Made by a program: the position numbers and the translations under genes
Notes under the pieces: model-generated
What the model was told of the DNA's origin: nothing
Databases searched by the model: none
Seen by the model: only the letters and a program-made list of their open reading frames with translations
DNA from: Actinomycetota bacterium
Lineage (GTDB): Bacteria > Actinomycetota > Actinomycetes > S36-B12
Direction of reading: 5' to 3'
Assembly (NCBI GenBank): GCA_009726075.1
Contig: WLND01000001.1
Coordinates: forward strand, 1-24,392
DNA length: 24,392 bases
In this document: positions 7,094 through 13,793 of the stretch, one piece after another
How positions within the stretch are numbered: position 1 is the stretch's first letter
Layout: every line of letters begins with the position of its first letter

Positions 7094-9795
7094 GGGAACC
7101 GCGCCGTATCCCGATGCGACTGCCTCCCCTGCCGGGGGAGGCGTTCGAGAGCTGGCTCGTTGCCTACGCTCACCGACTAGACAGCCCCACCTCGGACATC
7201 TTGGCGCAGGCAGGCCTAAGCACGAGCCAGGTGTCCACTGATCCGCGCACTCTTGCGTTGGGTCCCTCTGCCGACACTCTCCAGCGGCTCAGCGACGTAA
7301 CCGGCCACGACTGCTCCGAACTGGAAAGCACATTCGTGCCCCTTCGCCAGTACTCTGCGGGGCTCTCGAAGGTTCGGATCCACGGAACCAGCTTCCTCGG
7401 TGCGCCGATGCGAGCAAGTCGCTTCTGCCCTGAGTGCCTCGACGCCAACGGCGGCAGGTGGATGGCCAGTTGGCGTCTGCCGTGGGTCGTCGCCTGCCCC
7501 ACGCACGGCATCCTGTTGGCGACCCACTGCCCAGATTGCGAGTCCGAGCAGCGACGTCGGCCCATCCTGACGGAAAGCACCCCAAACGACCCCCGGCATT
7601 GCGCCAACCCAGCATCAGGGAGCATCGGTCGCGCCCCCACCCGGTGCGAAGCCGACCTGACTGGGGTGTTCACCCACCCGGCGCCAACGGCGCTGGTGCA
7701 CCTCTCCGAGTCATGGAACGAGTTTCACGCCGTTGGCCGGGTGACGGACCTCCTTCGGCTGGTGGGCGACGTCGCCGTGCTGTCATCAGTCATCGGCACC
7801 TGCGCATCGGCAGGTGAGGCGCTAGCCCATCCCGAGAAGTTCGCGGACGTCCTGGCCCAGGCGGCGGAAGCGGTCCTTGACCCTGAAGGCAGCACCTTCA
7901 CCGAGCTCGCATCGCGGCGAGTCTCACGAAAGGCCCCGGCCCTGCCGGCTGGGTGGACGGGCATCAGCGAGGGCCTCGTCTCTCGAGCCTTGGTCATCCG
8001 CGATCCCTCGATGAGGCCACTCGACCGGATCCGGTGGGCCTCTGCAACTCGCGGACGTCGGCCTTCAGAGGTGAGGTCAGACGCGCTTTCCCGCGAGGGC
8101 AAGGTTCCTGCGTCATTGTGGCCCGAGTGGGCGCTGCTCCTGGCTCCACCTGGACTCGAGTCAGCAGCCGTGTTTCCCGCTGCGGCGGCCGGCTGCATGC
8201 TCCTGCGGGGATCCACGCTTCCGCTCTCCCAACTCATGAAGATGTTGTCCGATGATCCGACTGATTCCCGCAGTGCGGCTCGATCGATCCTCCAGGCCAC
8301 AGCGAACGACCCCGGCGACACGATCCTGCCCACCTTGACGAAGCTGAGTGAGACCTTGGAGGCCGAGCCGCCGCCAATCGACTACGCGAGGCGGAGGCGC
8401 TGGGCCGCTGAGCGTGACGTCTTGAGCAGAAGGGATTGGGTGCGCCTGTGCGAAGGGACGTCCTCAGCACCGGGCGAGGCTCGGAAGTGGCGCTACGCGC
8501 GCCTGCGCGTCTGGGAGACCCTTACGGGCGGAATGGCCCATCAGGCACCCAGCTCCCTGATGGCGGGGATGACCGACCCGCTGTCCGTCTACTACCAGTT
8601 CCTGCGCAACCTCACTCCAGCAGTCCTGCAGGCGCTGACGGCCCACGCGCGCGAAGTGCTCGACGCCTGGGGCCTGGAAGACGAGCCCGTCGAGTGGGTA
8701 CCGTCCTTGAGCATCATCGGTGCGCCATCCGACGTGCTGCCCGGAGTGAGCCGCCAGCAACTCGAAGGCCGTGTACCGATCGGCTCATTAGCCGGCCGCA
8801 GGGCGCTCAGTGACTGCGCCGCTGATGTAGGCCTAGACATCCAGCAGGCGAAGCTGATTGTCCGACTCGGTTGGTTCGCGCCCGAGCCGTCGCCGGGCAG
8901 GCCCGCGCGTACCCGTTTGAGTGAAGCCCAGGTGCGCGACGCGATCGAAGTCCGCGGGCTGACCCTCCGCCAGACCGCCGCCGAACTGGGCGTCGATCGC
9001 AAGACGGTCAGACAGAGGTGTCTCGAACTGGAAATCGACCTACACGCTCCAGGCAGACGTCGTCGGTGGAACGTCGACAAGGAGTGGCTGGCGACTCAGT
9101 ACGTCACCCGAGGTCGGCCACTCCCTGACATCGCTGCCGAAGTCGGTTGCAGCACCGCGAACCTGGCAAGGATTGCCAAGGAACACGGAATCCCGCTGCG
9201 CGGTCGTGGTGGCGCCAGCCATGGCTCCGCGACGGTGACCACCGGTGACCTGCCACCCCTGCTTGCCGCATGCCTGCGTGGGCAGGGAGCCCGAGAACGG
9301 GTGGAGCGATTCCACCAGATCGCAGCCTTTCGATCCTTGAACGAGGCCGCCCAGAGCATTGGACTGCACCAGTCGGCCATCAGCACCCAGTTGAAGAAGC
9401 TCGAGACCGCCGCTGGGGGTCGAATCCTCGAACGGGGCGATCGTCAGCATGCCCCACTCAAGGTCACACCCCTCGGCAGGAAACTGCTCAAGCAAGCGGA
9501 ACAGGAGCTCGGACTTCCGCAGCACCCAATCGTGCGAGCGCCCCTTGCCCCGGCTCTGGGCAGCTTCCGTGGCGCTGAACGGATCGCGAAGCTTGCTTCA
9601 GCGAGCAGGCAAAAGACTCTGCGCGAGGCCGCCGTTGCGGCGGGCGTGACGCCTCAGTCACTTCGCATCTCCTTTCGCGGTCTGGAGAGCGCCTGTGGCC
9701 CTCTGGTCAGCGCGTGGGGGCTGGACGAGGCCTTCCATCTCACGCCACGAGGCCAACTCCTCGTCCGACAGTGGGCTGCGCATCACTCCGCGTGA
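7090..9795 (+). CDS. tniQ: TniQ/TnsD target-selection protein with C-terminal HTH array
   Basis: TniQ-family protein that would bind the target site and recruit TnsC. From the GTG at 7090 (GTGA overlap with tnsC) it is 901 residues; ATG at 7114 is an alternative. The N-terminus LPPLPGEAFESWLVAYAHRL is the classic TniQ opening. A zinc-binding set follows: C113, C116, C136, H139, C147 and C150, with the family's CxxC...CxxH...CxxC spacing. The middle (about 200-560) is helical and unrecognised. The C-terminus is unusual: HTH units at about 570-600, 610-650 (TLRQTAAELGVDRKTVRQR) and 662-707 (PDIAAEVGCSTANLARIAKE), then two LysR-type winged helices at about 735-810 (LNEAAQSIGLHQSAISTQLK) and 826-900 (LREAAVAAGVTPQSLRISFR). 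The open frame continues upstream inside tnsC, but that part is a shadow. Confidence 0.9.
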   Translation: MREPRRIPMRLPPLPGEAFESWLVAYAHRLDSPTSDILAQAGLSTSQVSTDPRTLALGPSADTLQRLSDVTGHDCSELESTFVPLRQYSAGLSKVRIHGTSFLGAPMRASRFCPECLDANGGRWMASWRLPWVVACPTHGILLATHCPDCESEQRRRPILTESTPNDPRHCANPASGSIGRAPTRCEADLTGVFTHPAPTALVHLSESWNEFHAVGRVTDLLRLVGDVAVLSSVIGTCASAGEALAHPEKFADVLAQAAEAVLDPEGSTFTELASRRVSRKAPALPAGWTGISEGLVSRALVIRDPSMRPLDRIRWASATRGRRPSEVRSDALSREGKVPASLWPEWALLLAPPGLESAAVFPAAAAGCMLLRGSTLPLSQLMKMLSDDPTDSRSAARSILQATANDPGDTILPTLTKLSETLEAEPPPIDYARRRRWAAERDVLSRRDWVRLCEGTSSAPGEARKWRYARLRVWETLTGGMAHQAPSSLMAGMTDPLSVYYQFLRNLTPAVLQALTAHAREVLDAWGLEDEPVEWVPSLSIIGAPSDVLPGVSRQQLEGRVPIGSLAGRRALSDCAADVGLDIQQAKLIVRLGWFAPEPSPGRPARTRLSEAQVRDAIEVRGLTLRQTAAELGVDRKTVRQRCLELEIDLHAPGRRRRWNVDKEWLATQYVTRGRPLPDIAAEVGCSTANLARIAKEHGIPLRGRGGASHGSATVTTGDLPPLLAACLRGQGARERVERFHQIAAFRSLNEAAQSIGLHQSAISTQLKKLETAAGGRILERGDRQHAPLKVTPLGRKLLKQAEQELGLPQHPIVRAPLAPALGSFRGAERIAKLASASRQKTLREAAVAAGVTPQSLRISFRGLESACGPLVSAWGLDEAFHLTPRGQLLVRQWAAHHSA

Positions 9796-9813
9796 CGCGC
9801 CTCCCTCGCCTCG

Positions 9814-9965
9814 GTGGCCAACTTCACTGATTGGCGTGGCGGAATGGTGGCCGTCGTGGCCAACTTCACTGATTCTCGCCTCACGGCGGGTGGCCAGAAG
9901 TTCTGATTCCCTACACCCGTGTAGGACGTCAGTAGTTCTGGCCCTTTCTCAGTGAATCTGGCCAG
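9814..9965. repeat. Five-copy 19-bp repeat array, candidate transposon end(s)
   Basis: gtggccaacttcactgatt occurs identically at 9814-9832 and 9856-9874. A diverged copy (gtggccagaagttctgatt) lies at 9890-9908. Two inverted diverged copies lie at 9927-9945 and 9947-9965. The shared core is GGCCA-n-TTC-n-CTGA. Multiple roughly 20-bp sites close to a terminal TGT/ACA are what TnsB-type transposases bind, and the first copy starts 18 bp after the tniQ stop. IS21-family elements of actinobacteria also have repeated terminal sites of this general look (from memory), so a decayed IS21 end is the main alternative. No istA or istB remnant was seen. Confidence 0.7.
9892..9943. repeat. Facing 25-bp inverted repeats with 2-bp centre
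   Basis: The arm 9892-9916 (ending CCTACAC) and the arm 9919-9943 (beginning GTGTAGG) match as inverted repeats at 20 of 25 positions, with CC between them. Read as transposon tips, ...CCTACA-3' faces 5'-TGTAGG... with CCCG between, as in abutted elements or joined circle ends. The array on each side supplies three and two internal sites respectively. Confidence 0.6.
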
Positions 9966-10204
9966 TTCACGGGTGAAGCAAGTTCCGTCTCCGGCGGAGT
10001 GCTCATGATGTCGGCCTTGGGCACACGACAGGTGCCCCGCTGCTCGCGATCTGCGAGCCCTGCCTCCTTGAGCACGTTCAGATGGTGACACCGTCGGTTG
10101 AGACAGGCCCAAAGGCGTGGGGCTCGCAAGTCCATCAGGGCAGCAGGCGCGGGCGGACACTTCAGCCATCGTGAGTTCAACGTCGACCGCCATGCCGTGA
10201 CCAA
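9929..10204 (-). pseudogene. arsR remnant (frameshifted ArsR-family repressor)
   Basis: The minus strand encodes pieces of an ArsR/SmtB winged-helix repressor in two frames. PTPLGLSQPTVS in one frame continues as HHLNVLKEAGLADREQRGT in the next. The join is where the family has SQPTVSHHL, and two bases appear to be missing there (near 10087-10090). Sequence before the recognition helix is too short and lacks a clear metalloid-binding ELCVCDL-type motif. After REQRGT the family resemblance ends and the frame runs into the repeat array. It faces away from the arsenic genes across a shared operator region, the normal arrangement for arsR. It is very unlikely to make a working repressor. Confidence 0.7.
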
Positions 10205-10213
10205 TCTTCATAG

Positions 10214-10264
10214 ATTGACACGCATCAATGTACCCTGCACACTGAGATATCGACAAGCGTCAAT
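10214..10264. promoter_or_regulatory. Double ArsR-type operator of the ars genes
   Basis: Two similar boxes, ATTGACACGCATCAATGTA from 10214 and ATCGACAAGCGTCAATGTA from 10249, lie 35 bp apart. Each has an ATNGA...TCAAT dyad like known ArsR operators. The first contains a consensus -35 (TTGACA, 10215-10220). They sit between the arsR remnant and the first ars gene, so ArsR binding would have blocked both directions. With arsR broken, control would need a copy elsewhere. Confidence 0.65.
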
Positions 10265-10283
10265 GTAAATCTTGGAGGTTGTC

Positions 10284-10547
10284 GTGTCACGTGTGCAACT
10301 GGCGCCGAACGTCTCGGACTTGGAGGCGTCGATCGCCTTCTCCTCGGCCCTGTTCGGGGTCGAGGCGCAGGCCAGCCGTCTTCGCGATGCCGGCCTTGCA
10401 GCCTTCGACGAGAAGGACATCACCTGCTGCTCTGCACTCCAGGAAATGCCGTGGGTTCACGACCCGCACGGCGCGCCCTGGGAGACCTACACCGTCAAGG
10501 ATGACGCTCCGGCGAATCCTCAGCCGCCCGCATCCGCGTGCTGCTGA
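10284..10547 (+). pseudogene. Internally deleted ArsI/CadI-like glyoxalase-fold protein
   Basis: The N-terminus VSRVQLAPNVSDLEASIAF and the C-terminal part (DITCCSALQ, PWETYTV, final CC) match the two ends of the ArsI/CadI family (C-As lyase or cadmium-induced protein, vicinal-oxygen-chelate fold, about 150 residues). The middle is missing: LFGVE passes straight into AQASRLRDAGL. About 45-50 residues are lost, including the segment that normally carries the central metal-ligand histidine (LxHLGVEV in relatives). The frame is kept, so an 87-residue protein could still be made. The start is GTG at 10284 because GGAGG lies five bases before it. Probably catalytically dead. Confidence 0.65.
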
Positions 10548-10578
10548 CCACGGCGCCGAGAGCGGAAGGGAACTTGGT

Positions 10579-10998
10579 ATGAGTGACACCCCCGCCGTGC
10601 TGTTCGTGTGCGTGAAGAACGGCGGCAAATCCCAGATGGCCGCCGCCCTGATGCGCCAGGCAGTCGGCGACACGGTCGAGGTTCACTCAGCGGGCACCCA
10701 CCCGGGCACGGCGATCAACGCCGAATCCGCGGCCGCCGTCGCCGAGGTCGGCGCAGACATGAGCGACCAGATCCCCAAGCCAATCGACCCGGCACTGCTG
10801 GCCCGCGTCGACCGGGTCGTCGTAGTCGGGTCCGAAGCCGTCGTCGACCCGCTCCCCGGTATGGCCGGGACCATCGAGACGTGGGAGACCGTCGAGCCGT
10901 CCGTCCACGGGATCGAGGGCGCCGAGCGAATGCGCCTGATCCGAGACGACATTGCCGCCCGCGTCACTGTTCTTGCCACCGAACTCACCGCAATCTGA
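10579..10998 (+). CDS. arsC: Arsenate reductase, LMW-phosphatase fold, single-cysteine type
   Basis: Reduces arsenate to arsenite in the cytosol. It has 139 residues with the P-loop at the N-terminus, C11-V-K-N-G-G-K17-S, followed by QMAAALM. The usual CX5R arginine is a lysine here; I recall the same change in the corynebacterial ArsC1/ArsC2 group. C11 is the only cysteine in the whole protein, so the intramolecular disulfide mechanism of thioredoxin-linked ArsC is impossible and mycothiol with mycoredoxin is the likely reductant, as known for actinobacterial enzymes. The ATG at 10579 follows GGAAGGGA by seven bases. The open frame extends upstream over the arsI remnant, but that part is a shadow. 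arsD follows after 14 bp. Confidence 0.88.
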   Translation: MSDTPAVLFVCVKNGGKSQMAAALMRQAVGDTVEVHSAGTHPGTAINAESAAAVAEVGADMSDQIPKPIDPALLARVDRVVVVGSEAVVDPLPGMAGTIETWETVEPSVHGIEGAERMRLIRDDIAARVTVLATELTAI

Positions 10999-11012
10999 AC
11001 CGAGGAGACACT

Positions 11013-11399
11013 ATGACCACCATTCGTGTGTACGAGCCCGCCCTGTGCTGCAACACCGGGGTCTGCGGCCCCGATGTCGACGAGAGCCTGGTGACCTTCA
11101 CCGCCGACCTCGGCGCCCTCAAGGAACTCGGCGTCGACATCGAGCGGCACAACCTCGCCAACGACCCGACCGCGTTCGCCACGGACGACACGGTGCGCGC
11201 GTTCCTCCAGGTCGCCGGCTCTGACGGCCTGCCGCTGACGATCGTCGACGGCGTCACCGTCATGACCGGCAGCTACCCGGCGCGTGAGCAGCTGCTGAAG
11301 TTCGCAGGCGTCGATGCCGAGGTCGTTCCTGCGGGAGTTACCACCCTGACCGTGTCCGAAGAGTCGGGCTCGTGCTGCGGCGGAACAAGCTGCTGCTGA
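11013..11399 (+). CDS. arsD: Arsenite metallochaperone ArsD
   Basis: Binds arsenite or antimonite and hands it to ArsA. It has 128 residues. C12, C13 and C18 (YEPALCCNTGVCGPD) occupy exactly the positions used by the E. coli plasmid ArsD for metalloid transfer. The C-terminus ends in two vicinal cysteine pairs (SCCGGTSCC), as in full-length ArsD. The thioredoxin-like core includes GSDGLPLTIVDGVTVM. The ATG at 11013 is preceded by GAGGAG at about six bases. arsA starts two bases after its stop, so the chaperone and its ATPase partner are coupled. Confidence 0.93.
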   Translation: MTTIRVYEPALCCNTGVCGPDVDESLVTFTADLGALKELGVDIERHNLANDPTAFATDDTVRAFLQVAGSDGLPLTIVDGVTVMTGSYPAREQLLKFAGVDAEVVPAGVTTLTVSEESGSCCGGTSCC

Positions 11400-11401
11400 C
11401 C

Positions 11402-13171
11402 ATGATGCGATTCCTGACGGACCCGCCCCGCTCCCTGTTCTTCACCGGCAAGGGCGGCGTCGGCAAGACGTCGGTCGCCTGCGCCACTGCCGTCACCCTC
11501 GCTGAGCAGGGCAAGCAGGTACTGCTGGTCAGCACCGACCCGGCGTCCAATGTCGGACAGGTCCTCGGCGTCACCATCGGCAACACCATCACGTCGATCC
11601 CCGACGTACCGAGACTGTCCGCTCTGGAAATCGACCCGGAGCAGGCTGCCCACGCCTACCGTGAGCGGATCATCGGGCCGGTTCGCGGGCTGCTGCCGGA
11701 CAAGGAGATCGCCTCCATCACCGAGCAGCTGTCCGGGTCCTGCACGACCGAGGTGGCCTCGTTCAACGAGTTCACCGCCCTGCTTTCCGACGAGACCGTG
11801 TTTGGCCAGTACGACCACGTGCTGTTCGACACCGCCCCGACCGGGCACACGATCCGGCTGCTCCAGCTGCCCGGCTCGTGGACGGACTTCCTCAACGATG
11901 GAAAGGGCGATGCGTCCTGCCTCGGCCCGCTCGCGGGGCTGGACAAGCAGCGCACCGTCTACGCCGACGCTGTCGCGGCGCTCAAGGATCCGACCCGCAC
12001 CCGCCTCGTCCTGGTCACCCGCGCGCAGGCATCTGCCTTGGCCGAGGTTGACCGAACGAACGACGAACTCTCCCAGACCGGGATCCACGCCACGCACCTG
12101 ATCGTCAACGGCGTGCTGCCCGCCGCCGCGGGCGAGGAGGACCTCGCCACCGCAGTTCGTGCCCGCGAGACCTCCGCCCTCGCACGCATGCCCGCCGGGC
12201 TGGCCGGCATGCAGGTCGACGTCATCGAGCTGAAGTCCGCGAACATGATCGGACTGCCCGCGTTGCGACTCCTCCTCGACGGTGACGCCTCTGAACCGGA
12301 TGAACGGGCTACGACCCTGGACGAGGTCGACGTGCCCGCGCACCGCCTCCGCACACTCGTGGACGAGATTGAGCGCGGCGGTCATGGGCTCGTGATGTGC
12401 ATGGGCAAGGGCGGCGTCGGCAAGACCACGATCGCCGCAGCCATCGCCGTCGCTCTGGCCCACCGCGGCCATCAGGTCCACCTGACCACGACGGACCCCG
12501 CCGCCCACGTCGAGGAGACACTGCACGGCACTGTCGACGGCCTCCGGGTCTCGCGCATCGACCCGGTCGAGGCGACCCGCGAGTACCGCGAGCGCATCAT
12601 GTCGACGAAGGGCAAGAACCTCGACGACGCCGGCCGGGCCGCCCTGCATGAGGATCTGCTCTCGCCGTGCACGGAGGAGGTCGCGGTCTTCGGCCAGTTC
12701 TCCCGCGTCATCAGCGCCGCCCGGCACGAGTTCGTCGTCGTCGACACCGCCCCCACCGGCCACACGCTGCTGCTCCTGGACGCCGCCGGCTCCTACCACC
12801 GCGACATCGTTCGGCAGATGGGATCGAACGGCGGATTCCGGACTCCGATGATGATGCTGCAGGACCCGGATCTCACCAAAGTCATCCTCGTGACGCTGCC
12901 GGAGCCGACACCAGTCACCGAGGCGCGCGTGCTTCAGGACGACCTCCAGCGTGCCGGGATCCATCCGTGGGCGTGGGTCGTCAACACGTCCCTGGCCGCG
13001 GCCCAGCCGGAGTCGACATTTCTCAGGCGCAGAGCTGCTGCCGAGGCAGAGCAGATCGCTGTGGTGGAGTCGCTGGCCAGTCGGGTGGCGATCGTTCCGC
13101 TGCTCACTCAGGAGCCGATCGGTGAGAGTCCCCTCGCCGCCATCGTCGCCAGCCCTCTGTCCGTCGCATAG
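11402..13171 (+). CDS. arsA: Arsenite-transporting ATPase ArsA
   Basis: Cytosolic ATPase that energises arsenite extrusion through an ArsB or Acr3 permease. It has 589 residues in two homologous halves, as in classical ArsA. P-loops GKGGVGKTS (about 16-24) and GKGGVGKTT (about 335-343) are present, as are the signal motifs DTAPTGHT at about 143 and 447. C114, C173 and C423 match the three metalloid-site cysteines of E. coli ArsA (113, 172, 422), so allosteric activation by As(III)/Sb(III) should be intact. The start is ATG at 11402 or the next ATG at 11405. The frame open from 11372 would overlap arsD. No permease gene lies within the window, so a partner must be elsewhere or lost. Confidence 0.95.
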   Translation: MMRFLTDPPRSLFFTGKGGVGKTSVACATAVTLAEQGKQVLLVSTDPASNVGQVLGVTIGNTITSIPDVPRLSALEIDPEQAAHAYRERIIGPVRGLLPDKEIASITEQLSGSCTTEVASFNEFTALLSDETVFGQYDHVLFDTAPTGHTIRLLQLPGSWTDFLNDGKGDASCLGPLAGLDKQRTVYADAVAALKDPTRTRLVLVTRAQASALAEVDRTNDELSQTGIHATHLIVNGVLPAAAGEEDLATAVRARETSALARMPAGLAGMQVDVIELKSANMIGLPALRLLLDGDASEPDERATTLDEVDVPAHRLRTLVDEIERGGHGLVMCMGKGGVGKTTIAAAIAVALAHRGHQVHLTTTDPAAHVEETLHGTVDGLRVSRIDPVEATREYRERIMSTKGKNLDDAGRAALHEDLLSPCTEEVAVFGQFSRVISAARHEFVVVDTAPTGHTLLLLDAAGSYHRDIVRQMGSNGGFRTPMMMLQDPDLTKVILVTLPEPTPVTEARVLQDDLQRAGIHPWAWVVNTSLAAAQPESTFLRRRAAAEAEQIAVVESLASRVAIVPLLTQEPIGESPLAAIVASPLSVA

Positions 13172-13217
13172 CCACCTGTCCCCTGAGGCCATCCCAGTGC
13201 GGTGGCGGCGCGCGGTG

Positions 13218-13436
13218 TCATATGGAGACGTCCGCCCACGCTGCGCAGCAGCCGTCCGCGGGCGTTTCGGAGGGCTCGCAGAGGGCGGCGAACTCGTCCT
13301 CTGAGGAGTACAGGAAGCGCTCAATCATCTCCTGGCCGAACGTTGCGTCGAAGATGTTCTGAAGCAGCATCGACGACGTCCTCAGGATCAGCTGGTACTC
13401 CAGGCTGATGTCATCACGGCCGCAGTTATCGGCCAC
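13218..13436 (-). CDS. Small hypothetical protein
   Basis: 72-residue frame on the minus strand with a GTG start at 13436 and no clear ribosome binding site. It is rich in helix formers. The stretch NIFDATFGQEMIERFLYSSE loosely recalls the small three-helix segment placed before the phosphatase domain in some actinobacterial arsenate reductases, which would fit the arsenic context, but this is a weak impression. It ends in PADGCCAAWADVSI. It could be a degraded fragment. Confidence 0.35.
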   Translation of the reverse strand: MADNCGRDDISLEYQLILRTSSMLLQNIFDATFGQEMIERFLYSSEDEFAALCEPSETPADGCCAAWADVSI

Positions 13437-13508
13437 GGGCGTGCCGCTCAGGTGTTGGCGTGGCGGCCGCAGTCGACGCGGGCGGCCAGGTGCTCGACCC
13501 GATCGCTG

Positions 13509-13682
13509 GTGTCGGACAGGCAGTGGTGGCTGTCTGTCGAATACGAGGACGGATCACGCGAACTCTTCGACCGTGAGGCGAGCCTCGACGAGGTCGCCGC
13601 ATTGAGCGCCCATCTCAAGGCACTGTCCGAATGCGCAGGAGCCACGTGCCGAGACGCTGACATCTGGCCCGATCCCACGTGA
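13509..13682 (+). CDS. Small hypothetical protein
   Basis: 57 residues from a GTG at 13509 (VSDRQWWLSVEYEDGSREL); GTG at 13452 is an alternative. The sequence alternates beta-like and helical parts (SLDEVAALSAHLKALSE) and ends in CRDADIWPDPT. No family recognised and no strong ribosome binding site. It lies between arsA and the sulfur operon and may be a remnant. Confidence 0.35.
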   Translation: MSDRQWWLSVEYEDGSRELFDREASLDEVAALSAHLKALSECAGATCRDADIWPDPT

Positions 13683-13793
13683 GCTGCGAACACCAGGCTG
13701 CGAACCATGCGCAATTAGGGATTTGGTGAAGGCACCCGGGCATATGACTGCTCTACGCTACCCGGAATTGGTCGAAGGAGGGATGAGCTAAGA

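Larger units (their letters stand above)
2789..9916 (+). mobile_element. Tn7-like transposition module (tnsABC-tniQ with XRE regulator)
   Basis: Four consecutive plus-strand genes encode a TnsA-like nuclease, a TnsB-like DDE transposase, a TnsC-like AAA+ ATPase and a TniQ/TnsD target selector. All are joined by one- or four-base stop-start overlaps, with a divergent XRE regulator at the tnsA side. No tnsE is present. A candidate right end (three 19-bp repeats and a terminal CCTACA) follows tniQ within 20 bp and ends at about 9916. No matching left end or target-site duplication was found, so the left limit given is only the edge of the XRE gene, and the true boundaries could be wider. Whether the arsenic genes to the right are cargo or flank is unresolved. 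Confidence 0.6.

Noticed and set aside
9814..9874. CRISPR-like direct repeats
   Set aside because: Only two identical copies, followed by diverged and inverted ones with unequal spacing, and no cas genes. A transposase-site array explains it better.
11273..13324. 683-codon open frame on the minus strand
   Set aside because: It is antisense to arsD/arsA, whose motifs are unambiguous. Long antisense frames are expected in high-GC DNA, and its product is low-complexity Gly/Arg/Val-rich sequence.
13783..13791. Three-codon ATG-AGC-TAA frame before the first monooxygenase gene
   Set aside because: It sits directly on the ribosome binding site, with no spacer, and is too short to support a leader-peptide claim.
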